Origin: Verrucomicrobiia bacterium
GTDB lineage: Bacteria > Verrucomicrobiota > Verrucomicrobiia > Verrucomicrobiales > Akkermansiaceae
Reading direction: 5' to 3'
Assembly (NCBI GenBank): GCA_947462875.1
Contig: CANHQJ010000013.1
Span: forward strand, 1 to 64,000
Length of the DNA: 64,000 bases
Positions 16,310 to 24,173 of the stretch are shown piece after piece. The number at the start of each line of letters is the position of its first letter. The first letter of the stretch is position 1. The notes beneath the pieces are model-generated. The model searched no databases. It was given only the letters and a program-made list of their open reading frames with translations, and was not told the origin of the DNA. Both the position numbers and the translations under genes were made by a program.

Positions 16310-16477
16310 ATGGAAGGAAATCTCTGGTTCATCATCAAGCTGCTCCCTTATCTCGGCTTTTGCTGTCTGATCTCGGGGTTTGTCGGCTGGACGCTGCGCG
16401 CGCGTCTCGACACCACCCCCGCGAATGACAAACCCGTAACTGGCATCAAACCCAAGAATCGCAAAAAACGCTCATGA
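16310..16477 (+). CDS. Small single-pass membrane protein (55 aa)
   Basis: ATG at 16310, TGA at 16475-16477. One hydrophobic helix (about residues 6-28) is followed by a basic tail ending K-N-R-K-K-R-S. The stop overlaps the start of the methyltransferase gene (ATGA at 16474-16477), and the gap to the upstream BON gene is 9 bp. This operon-like packing supports it as real. No family recognised. Confidence 0.6.
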   Translation: MEGNLWFIIKLLPYLGFCCLISGFVGWTLRARLDTTPANDKPVTGIKPKNRKKRS

Positions 16478-17067
16478 GTGAGGTCGATTGGGAATCGCGC
16501 TATGGTGCGGCGGACACGCCGTGGGACAAGGGCTTGCCGCATCCGATGCTGTCGCATTGGTTAGGCAAGATCGAGATCGATGGGGCCATCGTCGTGCCCG
16601 GTTGCGGGCGGGGATGGGACCTGCGCGCGTGGGCGGAGGCCTACCCGGAAAACGAAGTGATCGGTATCGATCTCGCGCCATCGGCGGTGGTTTCCGCGCG
16701 TGAGAACTGCGCGGATTTGGCGAATGTTGCCGTGAAAGAGGCGGACTTTTTTGCGTTGGAGCAGTGGTATGACGGGCAGAAGGTCGGGCTGATCTGGGAG
16801 CACACGTGTTTCTGCGCGATCCCGCCGACCTTGCGCGATGCCTACGTGGAAACGGTGGTGAAACTTCTGCCGGGCGGTGCGCATCTGGTGGGTGTTTTTT
16901 TCACCGATCTCGAAGACCCGCACACCGGCCCACCGTGGAATACGACCATGGCGGAAATCGAGAGGCGTTTCGCGCCGCATTTCCTCATCGAGGCCTTCGC
17001 TGGCGAGCATCAGACCTTTCCCGGGCGGGAAGGGGAGGAGCGCACGCTGGTGATGAGGCGGGTGTAG
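16474..17067 (+). CDS. TPMT-family SAM-dependent methyltransferase
   Basis: 197 aa, cytoplasmic. It begins with the thiopurine methyltransferase signature W-E-x-R-Y-x-x-x-x-T-P-W-D-x-G and P-H-P. The SAM motif I reads V-V-P-G-C-G-R-G-W-D, then V-I-G-I-D-L-A and the substrate region P-P-x-x-R-x-x-Y. Bacterial members methylate thiols, selenium or tellurium compounds, or halides; the natural substrate here is unknown. Translationally coupled (ATGA) to the small membrane protein. Confidence 0.85.
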   Translation: MSEVDWESRYGAADTPWDKGLPHPMLSHWLGKIEIDGAIVVPGCGRGWDLRAWAEAYPENEVIGIDLAPSAVVSARENCADLANVAVKEADFFALEQWYDGQKVGLIWEHTCFCAIPPTLRDAYVETVVKLLPGGAHLVGVFFTDLEDPHTGPPWNTTMAEIERRFAPHFLIEAFAGEHQTFPGREGEERTLVMRRV

Positions 17068-17107
17068 TGAGATGTCGTTAGGCATGGGGATGAGTGGATT
17101 GGTTCTT

Positions 17108-17283
17108 GATCCCGGCAGGGATCGGAGATGGTAGCTCCGGGTCGAGGAGCGTGAGCGACGAACACCCGGAGAACACTTCTCGCACGCCCTCCGGGGTGCT
17201 AATCTCCATGAATCATCCTTCTCGGGGTAGTCGTCGTTATCACTCCTCGACCCCGGGCTACCTTCTCTCATCCTTCCAGGATG
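17108..17283. repeat. Palindromic double-hairpin repeat element
   Basis: The 340-bp gap 17068-17406 has no gene. It holds long imperfect arms 17130-17149 and 17243-17262 (18 of 20 pair), an inner pair CACCCGGAG/CTCCGGGGTG (about 17163-17198), and small hairpins at both edges, GATCCC-GGCA-GGGATC (17108-17123) and CATCCT-TCC-AGGATG (17269-17283). The nested symmetry suggests a dispersed REP/MITE-type element; copy number cannot be judged from one window. Confidence 0.6.
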
Positions 17284-17346
17284 GCTGAGGCTGATCTTTT
17301 TCCGTGCGCATCGATCCTCTTTTTTGCTGGCATCGGACTGTAGTGC

Positions 17347-17384
17347 CAAAAAAAATCGCGAAGAAGGAAAGCCTTCTTCGCGAT
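17347..17384 (-). terminator. Rho-independent terminator of the SASA esterase gene
   Basis: A perfect 13-bp stem (17355-17367 with 17372-17384) and loop AAAG. On the minus strand it is followed by eight Ts (As on the plus strand before 17355). It lies 22 bp after the stop codon. Confidence 0.9.
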
Positions 17385-17406
17385 GTGGATGGGAAAATGC
17401 TACGGC

Positions 17407-18522
17407 TTATTTGCCCAGCAACAACTTGTTCATGGCTTCGCCCATGGCCAGGCCCACGCTCATGTAGGTTTTGGCATTGCCGCCGTAGTGACCGTTGCCG
17501 CTACCACCGTTCGCCATCGGATTCGAATACACCGTGGCGACATTGCCTTTGAAGTCAGGATATTTTCCTGATGCGCCGTCGACCGCGAGCATGGCGTCAA
17601 GAATCTTGCCGCTGTTACCCGTGCTGCCTTTGGTGACTTCACCGATGGTCGCCATCACGAACTTCGCATTCGGTGCGTTGAATTCCTTGCGCAGCGCCTT
17701 GATGAGAGTGACGAGATTTTTTTCGTAGTTGGCGGCGTGCGCCTCATTGCCCGCGTCTTTCTCACCCTGCCACCAGAAGAAGCCATCGACTTCGAATTTC
17801 GTGGCCTCCGGGTAATACTTCGCGAGATCCGCGAGGACTTTTTTCGCATTGGCGATGTCGTCATCCCATTGCTTGCCGGCATACCAGTTGACCGGCTTGC
17901 CGTTTTTGTCCAACCATTCCGCAGGTGGTGGAGTGGCGGCACCTTTCGCCGGATCCGCATCCCACATGTCGGGCTTGTCCTTGTAACCGGCCACGACCTT
18001 GGTGGTTTTGACGCCGGCCTTGTCGGCGAATTCGTGAGTGAAGCGCTCGCTTCCCGGGGGCAGCAAGTCCCAACCGAGGCTGCGATTGCCGATGGAGCTT
18101 TTCAGCAGCATCACCGGCTCGCTGATGGCATTCCCGAGTTGGTGGCCGATGCCGATTTCGATGCCGATTTTGTTGCCGCTGATGGTGAGCCAGTCATTGC
18201 GATAGACGTTCATGTTGTCGCCCTTCTGCATCACGCCGACGTTGCGAACGTCCTTGCGAACGGTCCATGCTCCCGTGTCGTCAACGAGGAAGGGATAGAG
18301 GTTTTCTCCTTTGACGGCTTTTTCCAGTGCGCCCTCTTTCTCGCCTTTCACGGCGCCCATTTCGAGAGTGTTCGATTGGCCCATGATGAGGAAGACCTTG
18401 ATGGGCTTGGTCACATCGGCGGGCTTGCCATCGGGATCGGGCAGGTCGGCGGCTTGGAGTGATGAGGTGGTCAGTAACGCCAGACCGCACAAGGCGGCGA
18501 AAGTCGTGGATTTGTGTATCAT
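17407..18522 (-). CDS. Secreted SASA-family carbohydrate esterase (CE6 / sialate O-acetylesterase-like)
   Basis: 371 aa with a signal peptide (cut near LQA-AD). The catalytic Ser lies in M-G-Q-S-N and the Asp/His block in G-N-G-H-Y-G-G-N near the C-terminus. A conserved G-F-F-W-W-Q-G-E-K-D segment is typical of SASA/DUF303 proteins, which remove acetyl groups from xylan or sialic acids. It contains a sizeable insert (about 170-245) between blocks. Single gene with a TATAAT element 8 nt before the ATG. Confidence 0.85.
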   Translation of the reverse strand: MIHKSTTFAALCGLALLTTSSLQAADLPDPDGKPADVTKPIKVFLIMGQSNTLEMGAVKGEKEGALEKAVKGENLYPFLVDDTGAWTVRKDVRNVGVMQKGDNMNVYRNDWLTISGNKIGIEIGIGHQLGNAISEPVMLLKSSIGNRSLGWDLLPPGSERFTHEFADKAGVKTTKVVAGYKDKPDMWDADPAKGAATPPPAEWLDKNGKPVNWYAGKQWDDDIANAKKVLADLAKYYPEATKFEVDGFFWWQGEKDAGNEAHAANYEKNLVTLIKALRKEFNAPNAKFVMATIGEVTKGSTGNSGKILDAMLAVDGASGKYPDFKGNVATVYSNPMANGGSGNGHYGGNAKTYMSVGLAMGEAMNKLLLGK

Positions 18523-18530
18523 AACAACAG

Positions 18531-18536
18531 ATTATA
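18531..18536 (-). promoter_or_regulatory. -10 element of the SASA esterase gene
   Basis: A perfect TATAAT on the minus strand, 8 nt before the ATG at 18522. No convincing -35 is seen at the proper distance. Compatible with a leaderless transcript. Confidence 0.5.
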
Positions 18537-18635
18537 CCGCTCACGGTGAACGATTCTTTCATGACAGATTTTTGTGAATGGGCGGTCCGGGGGTGTTAGG
18601 GACGAGAATCATGCCGCGAATTTTTTGCAATTCAC

Positions 18636-18664
18636 TTGGTTTGGTCGTGGGGCGATGCTAGCAT
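18636..18664 (+). promoter_or_regulatory. Promoter of pgi (leaderless type)
   Basis: TTGGTT (18636-18641), 17-nt spacer, TAGCAT (18659-18664), 9 nt to the ATG at 18674. Confidence 0.6.
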
Positions 18665-18673
18665 TCCGCCGTT

Positions 18674-20227
18674 ATGGCATTTGATCGTTTTTCTCAGGAA
18701 CTGCTTCGTTATCCCGCTTTTGGATTTTCTCTGGATACCTCGCGCATGGACATGGCGGCGGATTTTTGCGAGCAGATGAAGCCTAAAATCGACCGCGCGT
18801 TTGCGGACATGGTGGCGTTGGAGGGTGGCGCGATTGCCAATCCCGATGAAGGTCGCATGGTCGGTCACTACTGGTTGCGCACGCCTGACCTCGCTCCGAG
18901 CGCCGTGCTGCGCGCGCAGATCACCGAGCCTCTCGCGGCATTGAAGGACTTCGCCCGCAAGATCCACTCGGCGGAAATCAAAACGCCCGCAGGCGGGGAG
19001 TTCCGCCGCGTGCTGCTGATCGGCATCGGCGGCTCGGCCCTGGGTCCGCAGTTGGTATCGGAGGCATTGGGTCATGGCTCGCGCCTGCCGCTGTGTTTTT
19101 TCGATAACACCGATCCCGATGGCATGGACCGCGTGTTGGCATCGATCGGGGAAAAGAATTTGTCCTCCACGCTGGTGCTGGTGATTTCCAAATCCGGAGG
19201 CACTCCCGAAACCCGCAACGGCATGATCGAGGCAAAAGCCGCGTATGATGCGGCGGGTCTGTCTTTTGGCAAGCATGCGGTGGCGATCACGGGCCATGGC
19301 TCGAAGCTGGACCAGTATGCGACCGAACAAGGTTTCCTCATGCGTTTTCCGATGGAAGACTGGGTCGGTGGCCGCACCAGTGTGCTTTCGACGGTGGGTC
19401 TCGTTCCCGCCGCCTTGCAGGGGATCGATGTGGATGCGATGCTCGCCGGTGCCGCGGCGATGGATGCCGAGACGCGCAAGCAGGACGTGAAGCACAATGC
19501 CGCGATGCGACTGGCGCTGGCCTGGTATCACGGCTGCAATGGCAAGGGAGAAAAGGACATGGTCGTTCTGCCCTACAAGGATTCGCTTTGCCTGATGTCG
19601 AAGTACTTGCAGCAGCTCGTGATGGAGTCGCTGGGCAAGGAGCATGATCTTGATGGCAAGCAGGTGTTTCAGGGAATCGCGGTCTATGGCAACAAAGGAT
19701 CGACCGACCAACATGCCTATGTGCAGCAGCTCCGCGACGGGGTGCCGAACTTTTTCGCCACGTTCATCGAGGTGCGGAAAGGTCGCGACGGCGATACCAT
19801 CGAGGTCGAGCCGGGCAATACCAGCGCGGATTACCTGCAAGGATTTTTGCGCGGAACACGCAGCGCCTTGTATCAATCCGGCCGCAAGTCGATCACCATT
19901 TCGCTGCCGGAAGTTTCGCCGTTTCAGGTGGGTGTGTTGATCGCCCTGTATGAGCGCGCGGTGTCGTTCTACGCTTCCCTGGTCAACATCAATGCCTATC
20001 ACCAACCCGGTGTGGAAGCGGGGAAAAAAGCGGCGGCCACCTTCCTGGACACGCTCAATGGCGTGCGCGGTCGCCTCACGGCATCGCCGAAAACGGCATC
20101 CGATATCGCCCGTGAGATCGATGCCGATGCGGAGGATGTCTATCATTGCCTGACGCACCTGAGCGCGAACGGCGAGGCGCAGTGCAACCTCGGCGCGAAT
20201 CCGGCGGAGGATACCTTCGGTCTGTGA
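18674..20227 (+). CDS. pgi: Glucose-6-phosphate isomerase
   Basis: 517 aa, cytoplasmic; interconverts glucose-6-P and fructose-6-P. Conserved SIS-fold motifs: G-I-G-G-S-A-L-G-P (about 117), S-K-S-G-G-T-P-E-T (phosphate binding), G-G-R-T-S-V-L-S, the catalytic Glu in [18 protein letters not shown], and the catalytic Lys in Q-P-G-V-E-A-G-K-K. The C-terminal 60 residues after this Lys ([16 protein letters not shown]-x-x-L) look like a small winged-helix-type extension, which some bacterial long Pgi forms have. Confidence 0.95.
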   Translation: MAFDRFSQELLRYPAFGFSLDTSRMDMAADFCEQMKPKIDRAFADMVALEGGAIANPDEGRMVGHYWLRTPDLAPSAVLRAQITEPLAALKDFARKIHSAEIKTPAGGEFRRVLLIGIGGSALGPQLVSEALGHGSRLPLCFFDNTDPDGMDRVLASIGEKNLSSTLVLVISKSGGTPETRNGMIEAKAAYDAAGLSFGKHAVAITGHGSKLDQYATEQGFLMRFPMEDWVGGRTSVLSTVGLVPAALQGIDVDAMLAGAAAMDAETRKQDVKHNAAMRLALAWYHGCNGKGEKDMVVLPYKDSLCLMSKYLQQLVMESLGKEHDLDGKQVFQGIAVYGNKGSTDQHAYVQQLRDGVPNFFATFIEVRKGRDGDTIEVEPGNTSADYLQGFLRGTRSALYQSGRKSITISLPEVSPFQVGVLIALYERAVSFYASLVNINAYHQPGVEAGKKAAATFLDTLNGVRGRLTASPKTASDIAREIDADAEDVYHCLTHLSANGEAQCNLGANPAEDTFGL

Positions 20228-20237
20228 TCGCGGGGAT

Positions 20238-21131
20238 CTAACGGATGGTTGCGAATCGCGTGCCCATGCGGGCGTATGTTTCCGTGCACTGCTGGCTGCG
20301 TTCGAGAAGATCGGGCGCGATCTCGATGCGTCCGGGTTCGAACAAGAGAATCGTCGATGAGCCGCCGAAGGCGAAGTAGCCCTTTTCCCCGCCCTTGGCG
20401 ACGGCTTGGCCGGGGTTGAACGTCTGGTGGATGGAGCCGACACAGGTCGCGCCGATCTCTAACAACAACACCGTGCCGCAGCGCTCGGTGGCGAGCGCGG
20501 TGATGCTGCGTTTGTTTTGCCAGAAGTAGGAGAGATTGTTCCGCAGTGCGATGGGCGAGACGGAAAACAGCGGGCCATTGATGACATGCGCGGCCTGTGG
20601 AATGCCTGCCGCGGGGAAATGGAAGCGGTGGTAATCCACGGGGCAGAGGCGCGAGAGCAGGAGCGCGCCCTTGGCGTAGCGCGCGGCGATCTCTTCCGAA
20701 CCTAACAGCTTTGCGAGATCGAAGGACTGGCCTTTGACAAAGACAGAGGAAATGTCGGCGGCATTGGCAAACGCGAGATGCCGGCCATCGGCGGGAAACA
20801 CCAGCGAGGCGGGGTCGCTGTCGATAGGCCGCGCGCTGGGTTTCAGTTTCCGATAGAAAAACTCGTTGAAGCTGCGGTAGCTCGCGGTGTCATCGGCGAA
20901 TTCCAGCGGATCGAGTCCGTATTGGGCGAGAAACGGTGCGATTTTTTCGCGCGACTGCGGCTGATTCATGCGCCAGCCGTACCAGTGTGAGAAGAACGGG
21001 CGCTTGATGAACAGATGCAGCGCCAGTTGACCTAACGGATTTCCATAGGCGAAACGCAAAAAAGACTCACCATAGACCTGCTCGGTTTCGATCGCGCCAG
21101 TGAGGCTGTTGTAAAATTGAATCGCGGACAC
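20238..21131 (-). CDS. psd: Phosphatidylserine decarboxylase proenzyme
   Basis: 297 aa, GTG start. Makes phosphatidylethanolamine at the inner membrane. Motifs: F-F-Y-R-K-L-K-P-x-A-R-P-I near residue 90, P-A-D-G-R, the central V-D-Y-H-R-F-H-F-P, G-A-T-C-V-G-S-I, and the self-cleavage site near the end, F-G-G-S-S-T, where the Ser becomes the pyruvoyl group. The GGSS form is that of the longer type II class. Convergent with pgi (10 bp gap). Confidence 0.92.
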   Translation of the reverse strand: MSAIQFYNSLTGAIETEQVYGESFLRFAYGNPLGQLALHLFIKRPFFSHWYGWRMNQPQSREKIAPFLAQYGLDPLEFADDTASYRSFNEFFYRKLKPSARPIDSDPASLVFPADGRHLAFANAADISSVFVKGQSFDLAKLLGSEEIAARYAKGALLLSRLCPVDYHRFHFPAAGIPQAAHVINGPLFSVSPIALRNNLSYFWQNKRSITALATERCGTVLLLEIGATCVGSIHQTFNPGQAVAKGGEKGYFAFGGSSTILLFEPGRIEIAPDLLERSQQCTETYARMGTRFATIR

Positions 21132-21188
21132 GGAACAGCTTTGCGCAGTTTGAGGGGAGGGGAAAGAAAAAATCGTTTCCCTGTTGTT

Positions 21189-22052
21189 TCAAATCTCCGC
21201 GTCCGCCTTGTGTTCGAAGTGGCCCACGACCGCCCCCGTGCCGAGACCGACGACGAAGCCGCAAACGTGGCCGAGCACATCGGTCTGCGGATCCTTGCCA
21301 CTGCCGAGCATGCCTAACAGGACCACGCCCGCGAGCAAGGGCGCGGCGATTTTCGACCACGATCCGAGCGGGCGCATGTGCCAGTTTTCGCTGATGCCAC
21401 TGCCCGAGAGCAATCCCAGAGCGGCAAAAACAGCAGTGGACGCACCCAGCGAATAAAACGCTTCAGGGTATTGGATCCACGCATTGAGAGCATTGCCCAA
21501 GGCACCGCAGAGCAGGATGAGAGTCCATGCCTTCCAGGCCCCGAAACTGCGCGCCACGAAGATGGTGAAGCCGAGACCGACGAACAGATTTCCGACCAAA
21601 TGCGGCACATCGGCATGCAGAAACAGCGAGGTGAAGGGACGCCACCACTGATGACCTTCGATCAAATCCACGCTGGAGGAGACGAAGCGCCTGACATCGG
21701 TATCGGGACCATTTTGCCAATAAAAAACGGCGATCAAGGCGCAGGCCCATGCCACATACCATGTCCATCCCGCGGGATACAGAGGACGCAGGGGAGTGGG
21801 GACAACGGCGCGGGCGGATGCCATTTCTTCCTCAAACGCGTCGAGCTCTTTTTCCAACTTGGGCGTCGGTTCGGTTTCGGTTTGCAGCAAAAAGGCCTCT
21901 TGCTGCGGCTCCAGCTCGACCCGGCAGTCCGCACCCATGGCGAGAGCGACGAGGCCGTGATCGTTGGCTTCTTCGAGCGAGGAAAACGTCCTCACGGTGA
22001 CCCACGAATCGTCATCGTCGGAAGTTTCTGTGGTGTCGGCTGTTCTGGTCAT
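21189..22052 (-). CDS. Rhomboid intramembrane serine protease with DUF2007-like N-terminus
   Basis: 287 aa. A soluble N-terminal 70 residues (V-R-T-F-S-S-L-E-E-A-N-D-H-G-L) resemble the DUF2007 'signal transducing' fold. About six membrane helices follow from residue 97. Rhomboid motifs: H-L-V-G-N-L in helix 2, the nucleophile in L-G-A-S-T-A-V-F (GxS), and the general-base His in V-L-G-H-V-C-G-F of the last helix. Cleaves membrane proteins within the bilayer; substrate unknown. The second residue of the active-site loop is Thr rather than the common Gly (GAST for GxSG). Confidence 0.83.
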   Translation of the reverse strand: MTRTADTTETSDDDDSWVTVRTFSSLEEANDHGLVALAMGADCRVELEPQQEAFLLQTETEPTPKLEKELDAFEEEMASARAVVPTPLRPLYPAGWTWYVAWACALIAVFYWQNGPDTDVRRFVSSSVDLIEGHQWWRPFTSLFLHADVPHLVGNLFVGLGFTIFVARSFGAWKAWTLILLCGALGNALNAWIQYPEAFYSLGASTAVFAALGLLSGSGISENWHMRPLGSWSKIAAPLLAGVVLLGMLGSGKDPQTDVLGHVCGFVVGLGTGAVVGHFEHKADAEI

Positions 22053-22127
22053 GAGGCGTGTTCGATGGAGTAGCTTCCCTCAGATTTCGCATCCGTCAAC
22101 CCGCGATGCAAAATCTGTTACCCGCAC

Positions 22128-22155
22128 TTGTGAGACGCGGCGCCCGTGGTATGCT
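22128..22155 (+). promoter_or_regulatory. Promoter of menC, fixes its GTG start
   Basis: TTGTGA (22128-22133), 16-nt spacer, TATGCT (22150-22155), then 6 nt to the GTG at 22162. Confidence 0.6.
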
Positions 22156-22161
22156 GGCGAC

Positions 22162-23082
22162 GTGCTGGAAAACATCTACGGTTGGAAATATCGCATGGCG
22201 GGTCGTCATGCGCTCAATCGTCGTAGCGCGCAATCGGAGGTGGAAGGATTTCTGATTTTTCATCACGGTGGATACGGCTGTGTGCAACCGTGGCCGGTGT
22301 TTGGTCATCCTTCGTTAGAGGAGCACTGGCAGGCGCTGGAGGCCGGACACTCGCTGCCATTGGTAGAGCAGGCGCTGCGTTGCGCGCGGCTGGATGGAGA
22401 AGCGCGGGCGCGGCGGGTATCGTGGTGGTCGCAGTGTGTGGTGCCGCGGAGTCACGCGACTCTGACGGGTTTCTCCGAGCACGAGGACGATGCCGCGCTC
22501 ATGGCTTTTACGCATGTGAAAGCCAAGATGTCGGTGGCGCAAAACGAGGAACTGATCTCCTGGGCGCAGCGGCACCCGGGCCCGCGCATCCGCTTGGATT
22601 TCAATGAAGTGCCGACGCAACCTGAGTTCGAGGCCTGGTGGCACGCATTGCCCGCTTCGCTGCAAGCGCGCATCGATTGGATCGAGGATCCGTTTCTGTT
22701 TGAGGCAAGGGAATGGCGTTCTTTTCAAGAACGTACGGGCGTGACACTGGCTCTCGATCGCGCGTTGTCCGATGACACGGTCTCGCCGGACTGGCTTTCC
22801 GTTTGGAAACCCGCCTGGCAGGAAATGCCGCCTTCTGTGGCGAAGGAGTCGCTGGTGGTGACATCGGCGATGGATCATCCGGTCGGTCAGGCGTGGGCCG
22901 CCTTTTGCGCGGCGCAGGCCGGGGTTACGCAGGTGTGTGGCCTGCGCACGGATCATTTGTTCGCACGAGATGCCTTCACGGAGGCGATGGGCGAGTGGTC
23001 GCCGGAGTGGCCTGCTCTGGAGGGAACGGGCATGGGCTTTGATGAATTGTTAGATAATATTCCATGGACCCGCATTCGTTAG
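22162..23082 (+). CDS. menC: o-Succinylbenzoate synthase (menaquinone pathway)
   Basis: 306 aa from the GTG at 22162; enolase superfamily. Dehydrates SHCHC to o-succinylbenzoate. The catalytic pattern is visible: K-A-K-M (second Lys), metal ligands Asp in R-L-D-F-N, Glu in W-I-E-D-P and Asp in A-L-D-R-A, and the later Lys in V-W-K-P. The sequence is divergent, as MenC usually is, but the 19-bp overlap with menE downstream makes the assignment firm. The frame is open to 21964, but the family N-terminus (Y-G-W-K-Y-R) begins right at this GTG. Confidence 0.85.
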   Translation: MLENIYGWKYRMAGRHALNRRSAQSEVEGFLIFHHGGYGCVQPWPVFGHPSLEEHWQALEAGHSLPLVEQALRCARLDGEARARRVSWWSQCVVPRSHATLTGFSEHEDDAALMAFTHVKAKMSVAQNEELISWAQRHPGPRIRLDFNEVPTQPEFEAWWHALPASLQARIDWIEDPFLFEAREWRSFQERTGVTLALDRALSDDTVSPDWLSVWKPAWQEMPPSVAKESLVVTSAMDHPVGQAWAAFCAAQAGVTQVCGLRTDHLFARDAFTEAMGEWSPEWPALEGTGMGFDELLDNIPWTRIR

Positions 23083-24170
23083 TTTCCACTTCCTTTTGGC
23101 AGAGTGAGGAATCACTGCATCTGTCTCCGCAGTGTCTCACTCCGGTGCCGGATTTGCCCTGCCCGTCGTTGGTGTTTGCCACGTCGGGCTCGACGGGGAA
23201 GCCGCGGCACATCGTCCTATCGAAAGCGAGTTTGCTCCTTTCCGCGAAGGTGGTGAATGCGCATTTGCAAGTCGATGCAAGCAGCGTGTGGGGGCTGTGT
23301 TTGCCCTGGTGGCACGTGGGAGGCATGGGGGTGATCGCTCGCGCGTATCAAGCAGGTGCGGTTCTTTCGATCTATCGCGAACGATGGCAGGCCGATGCCT
23401 GTATGCGCTGGCTGAGAGAGAACGCCGTGACGCATCTTTCACTGGTGCCGACGCAAGTGCATGATCTCGTGGAGGCGGGGCACCGTGCGCCGTCATCGCT
23501 GCGTGCGGTGGTGGTGGGGGGAGGACGACTGGAACTGGATCTCGGGCGCAGAGCGCGGGAGCTGGGGTGGCCGGTGCTCGCCAGCTACGGCATGACGGAA
23601 GCCGGATCGCAGATCGCGACGCAAGGCTTGTCAGTTCTGCAACATTCCTACACGAGCGAACCGCTGCCCATTTTGCCCTGTTGGAAGGTGCGGGCGACGG
23701 AGGTGGGGACCTTGGAAATTTCCGGCCCGGTTTTGTTCCACGGAGAAATGATCGGGGAGCCGGGGGCCTGGCACTATGAGCCGCGTCTGGCTGAGTGGTA
23801 TCAGACGCAGGATTGTGGGGAAGTGATTGACGGGCAGTTGCGATTGCGGCATCGAGCCGATGCGCTCGTCAAGGTGTTGGGCGAACTGGTGGATCCCACG
23901 GCGATCGAATCCGCGCTGACTGATGCGGGCTTGCCTGCGGGGCGCTTTGCGGTCATCGCTGTGCCCGATACGCGGAAAGAGCATCGGCTGGTGCTGGCGC
24001 ATGAACATCTCGATGCCACCATGCTCGCCTCTATTCTCGATGCCTATCATCAGCATTGCCAGGGCTACGCCCGCATCGAGAGTCAGCAGGCGATTGCACT
24101 TTTCCCGCGCAGTGATTTGGGGAAAATCCTGCGACGGGAGCTGGCGGAGCGAATCGGATCGTGCGGTTGA
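23064..24170 (+). CDS. menE: o-Succinylbenzoate--CoA ligase (MenE)
   Basis: 368 aa, shorter than the usual 450-480 because the N-terminal ANL subdomain is trimmed. Activates OSB to OSB-CoA via an adenylate. ANL motifs: the A3 P-loop F-A-T-S-G-S-T-G-K-P-R, A5 A-S-Y-G-M-T-E-A-G, A7-like Y-Q-T-Q-D-C-G-E, A8-like R-H-R-A-D-A-L-V-K-V-L-G-E-L-V-D, and the catalytic Lys near the end (L-G-K-I-L-R-R-E-L). Translation is coupled to menC by a 19-bp overlap. Convergent with the next gene, gap 3 bp. Confidence 0.9.
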   Translation: MDPHSLVSTSFWQSEESLHLSPQCLTPVPDLPCPSLVFATSGSTGKPRHIVLSKASLLLSAKVVNAHLQVDASSVWGLCLPWWHVGGMGVIARAYQAGAVLSIYRERWQADACMRWLRENAVTHLSLVPTQVHDLVEAGHRAPSSLRAVVVGGGRLELDLGRRARELGWPVLASYGMTEAGSQIATQGLSVLQHSYTSEPLPILPCWKVRATEVGTLEISGPVLFHGEMIGEPGAWHYEPRLAEWYQTQDCGEVIDGQLRLRHRADALVKVLGELVDPTAIESALTDAGLPAGRFAVIAVPDTRKEHRLVLAHEHLDATMLASILDAYHQHCQGYARIESQQAIALFPRSDLGKILRRELAERIGSCG

Positions 24171-24173
24171 GCT

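Noticed and set aside
18632-20443. A 603-codon open frame opposite pgi.
   Set aside because: It is antisense to a complete glucose-6-phosphate isomerase gene; the composition is Arg/His-rich, as expected of a shadow frame.
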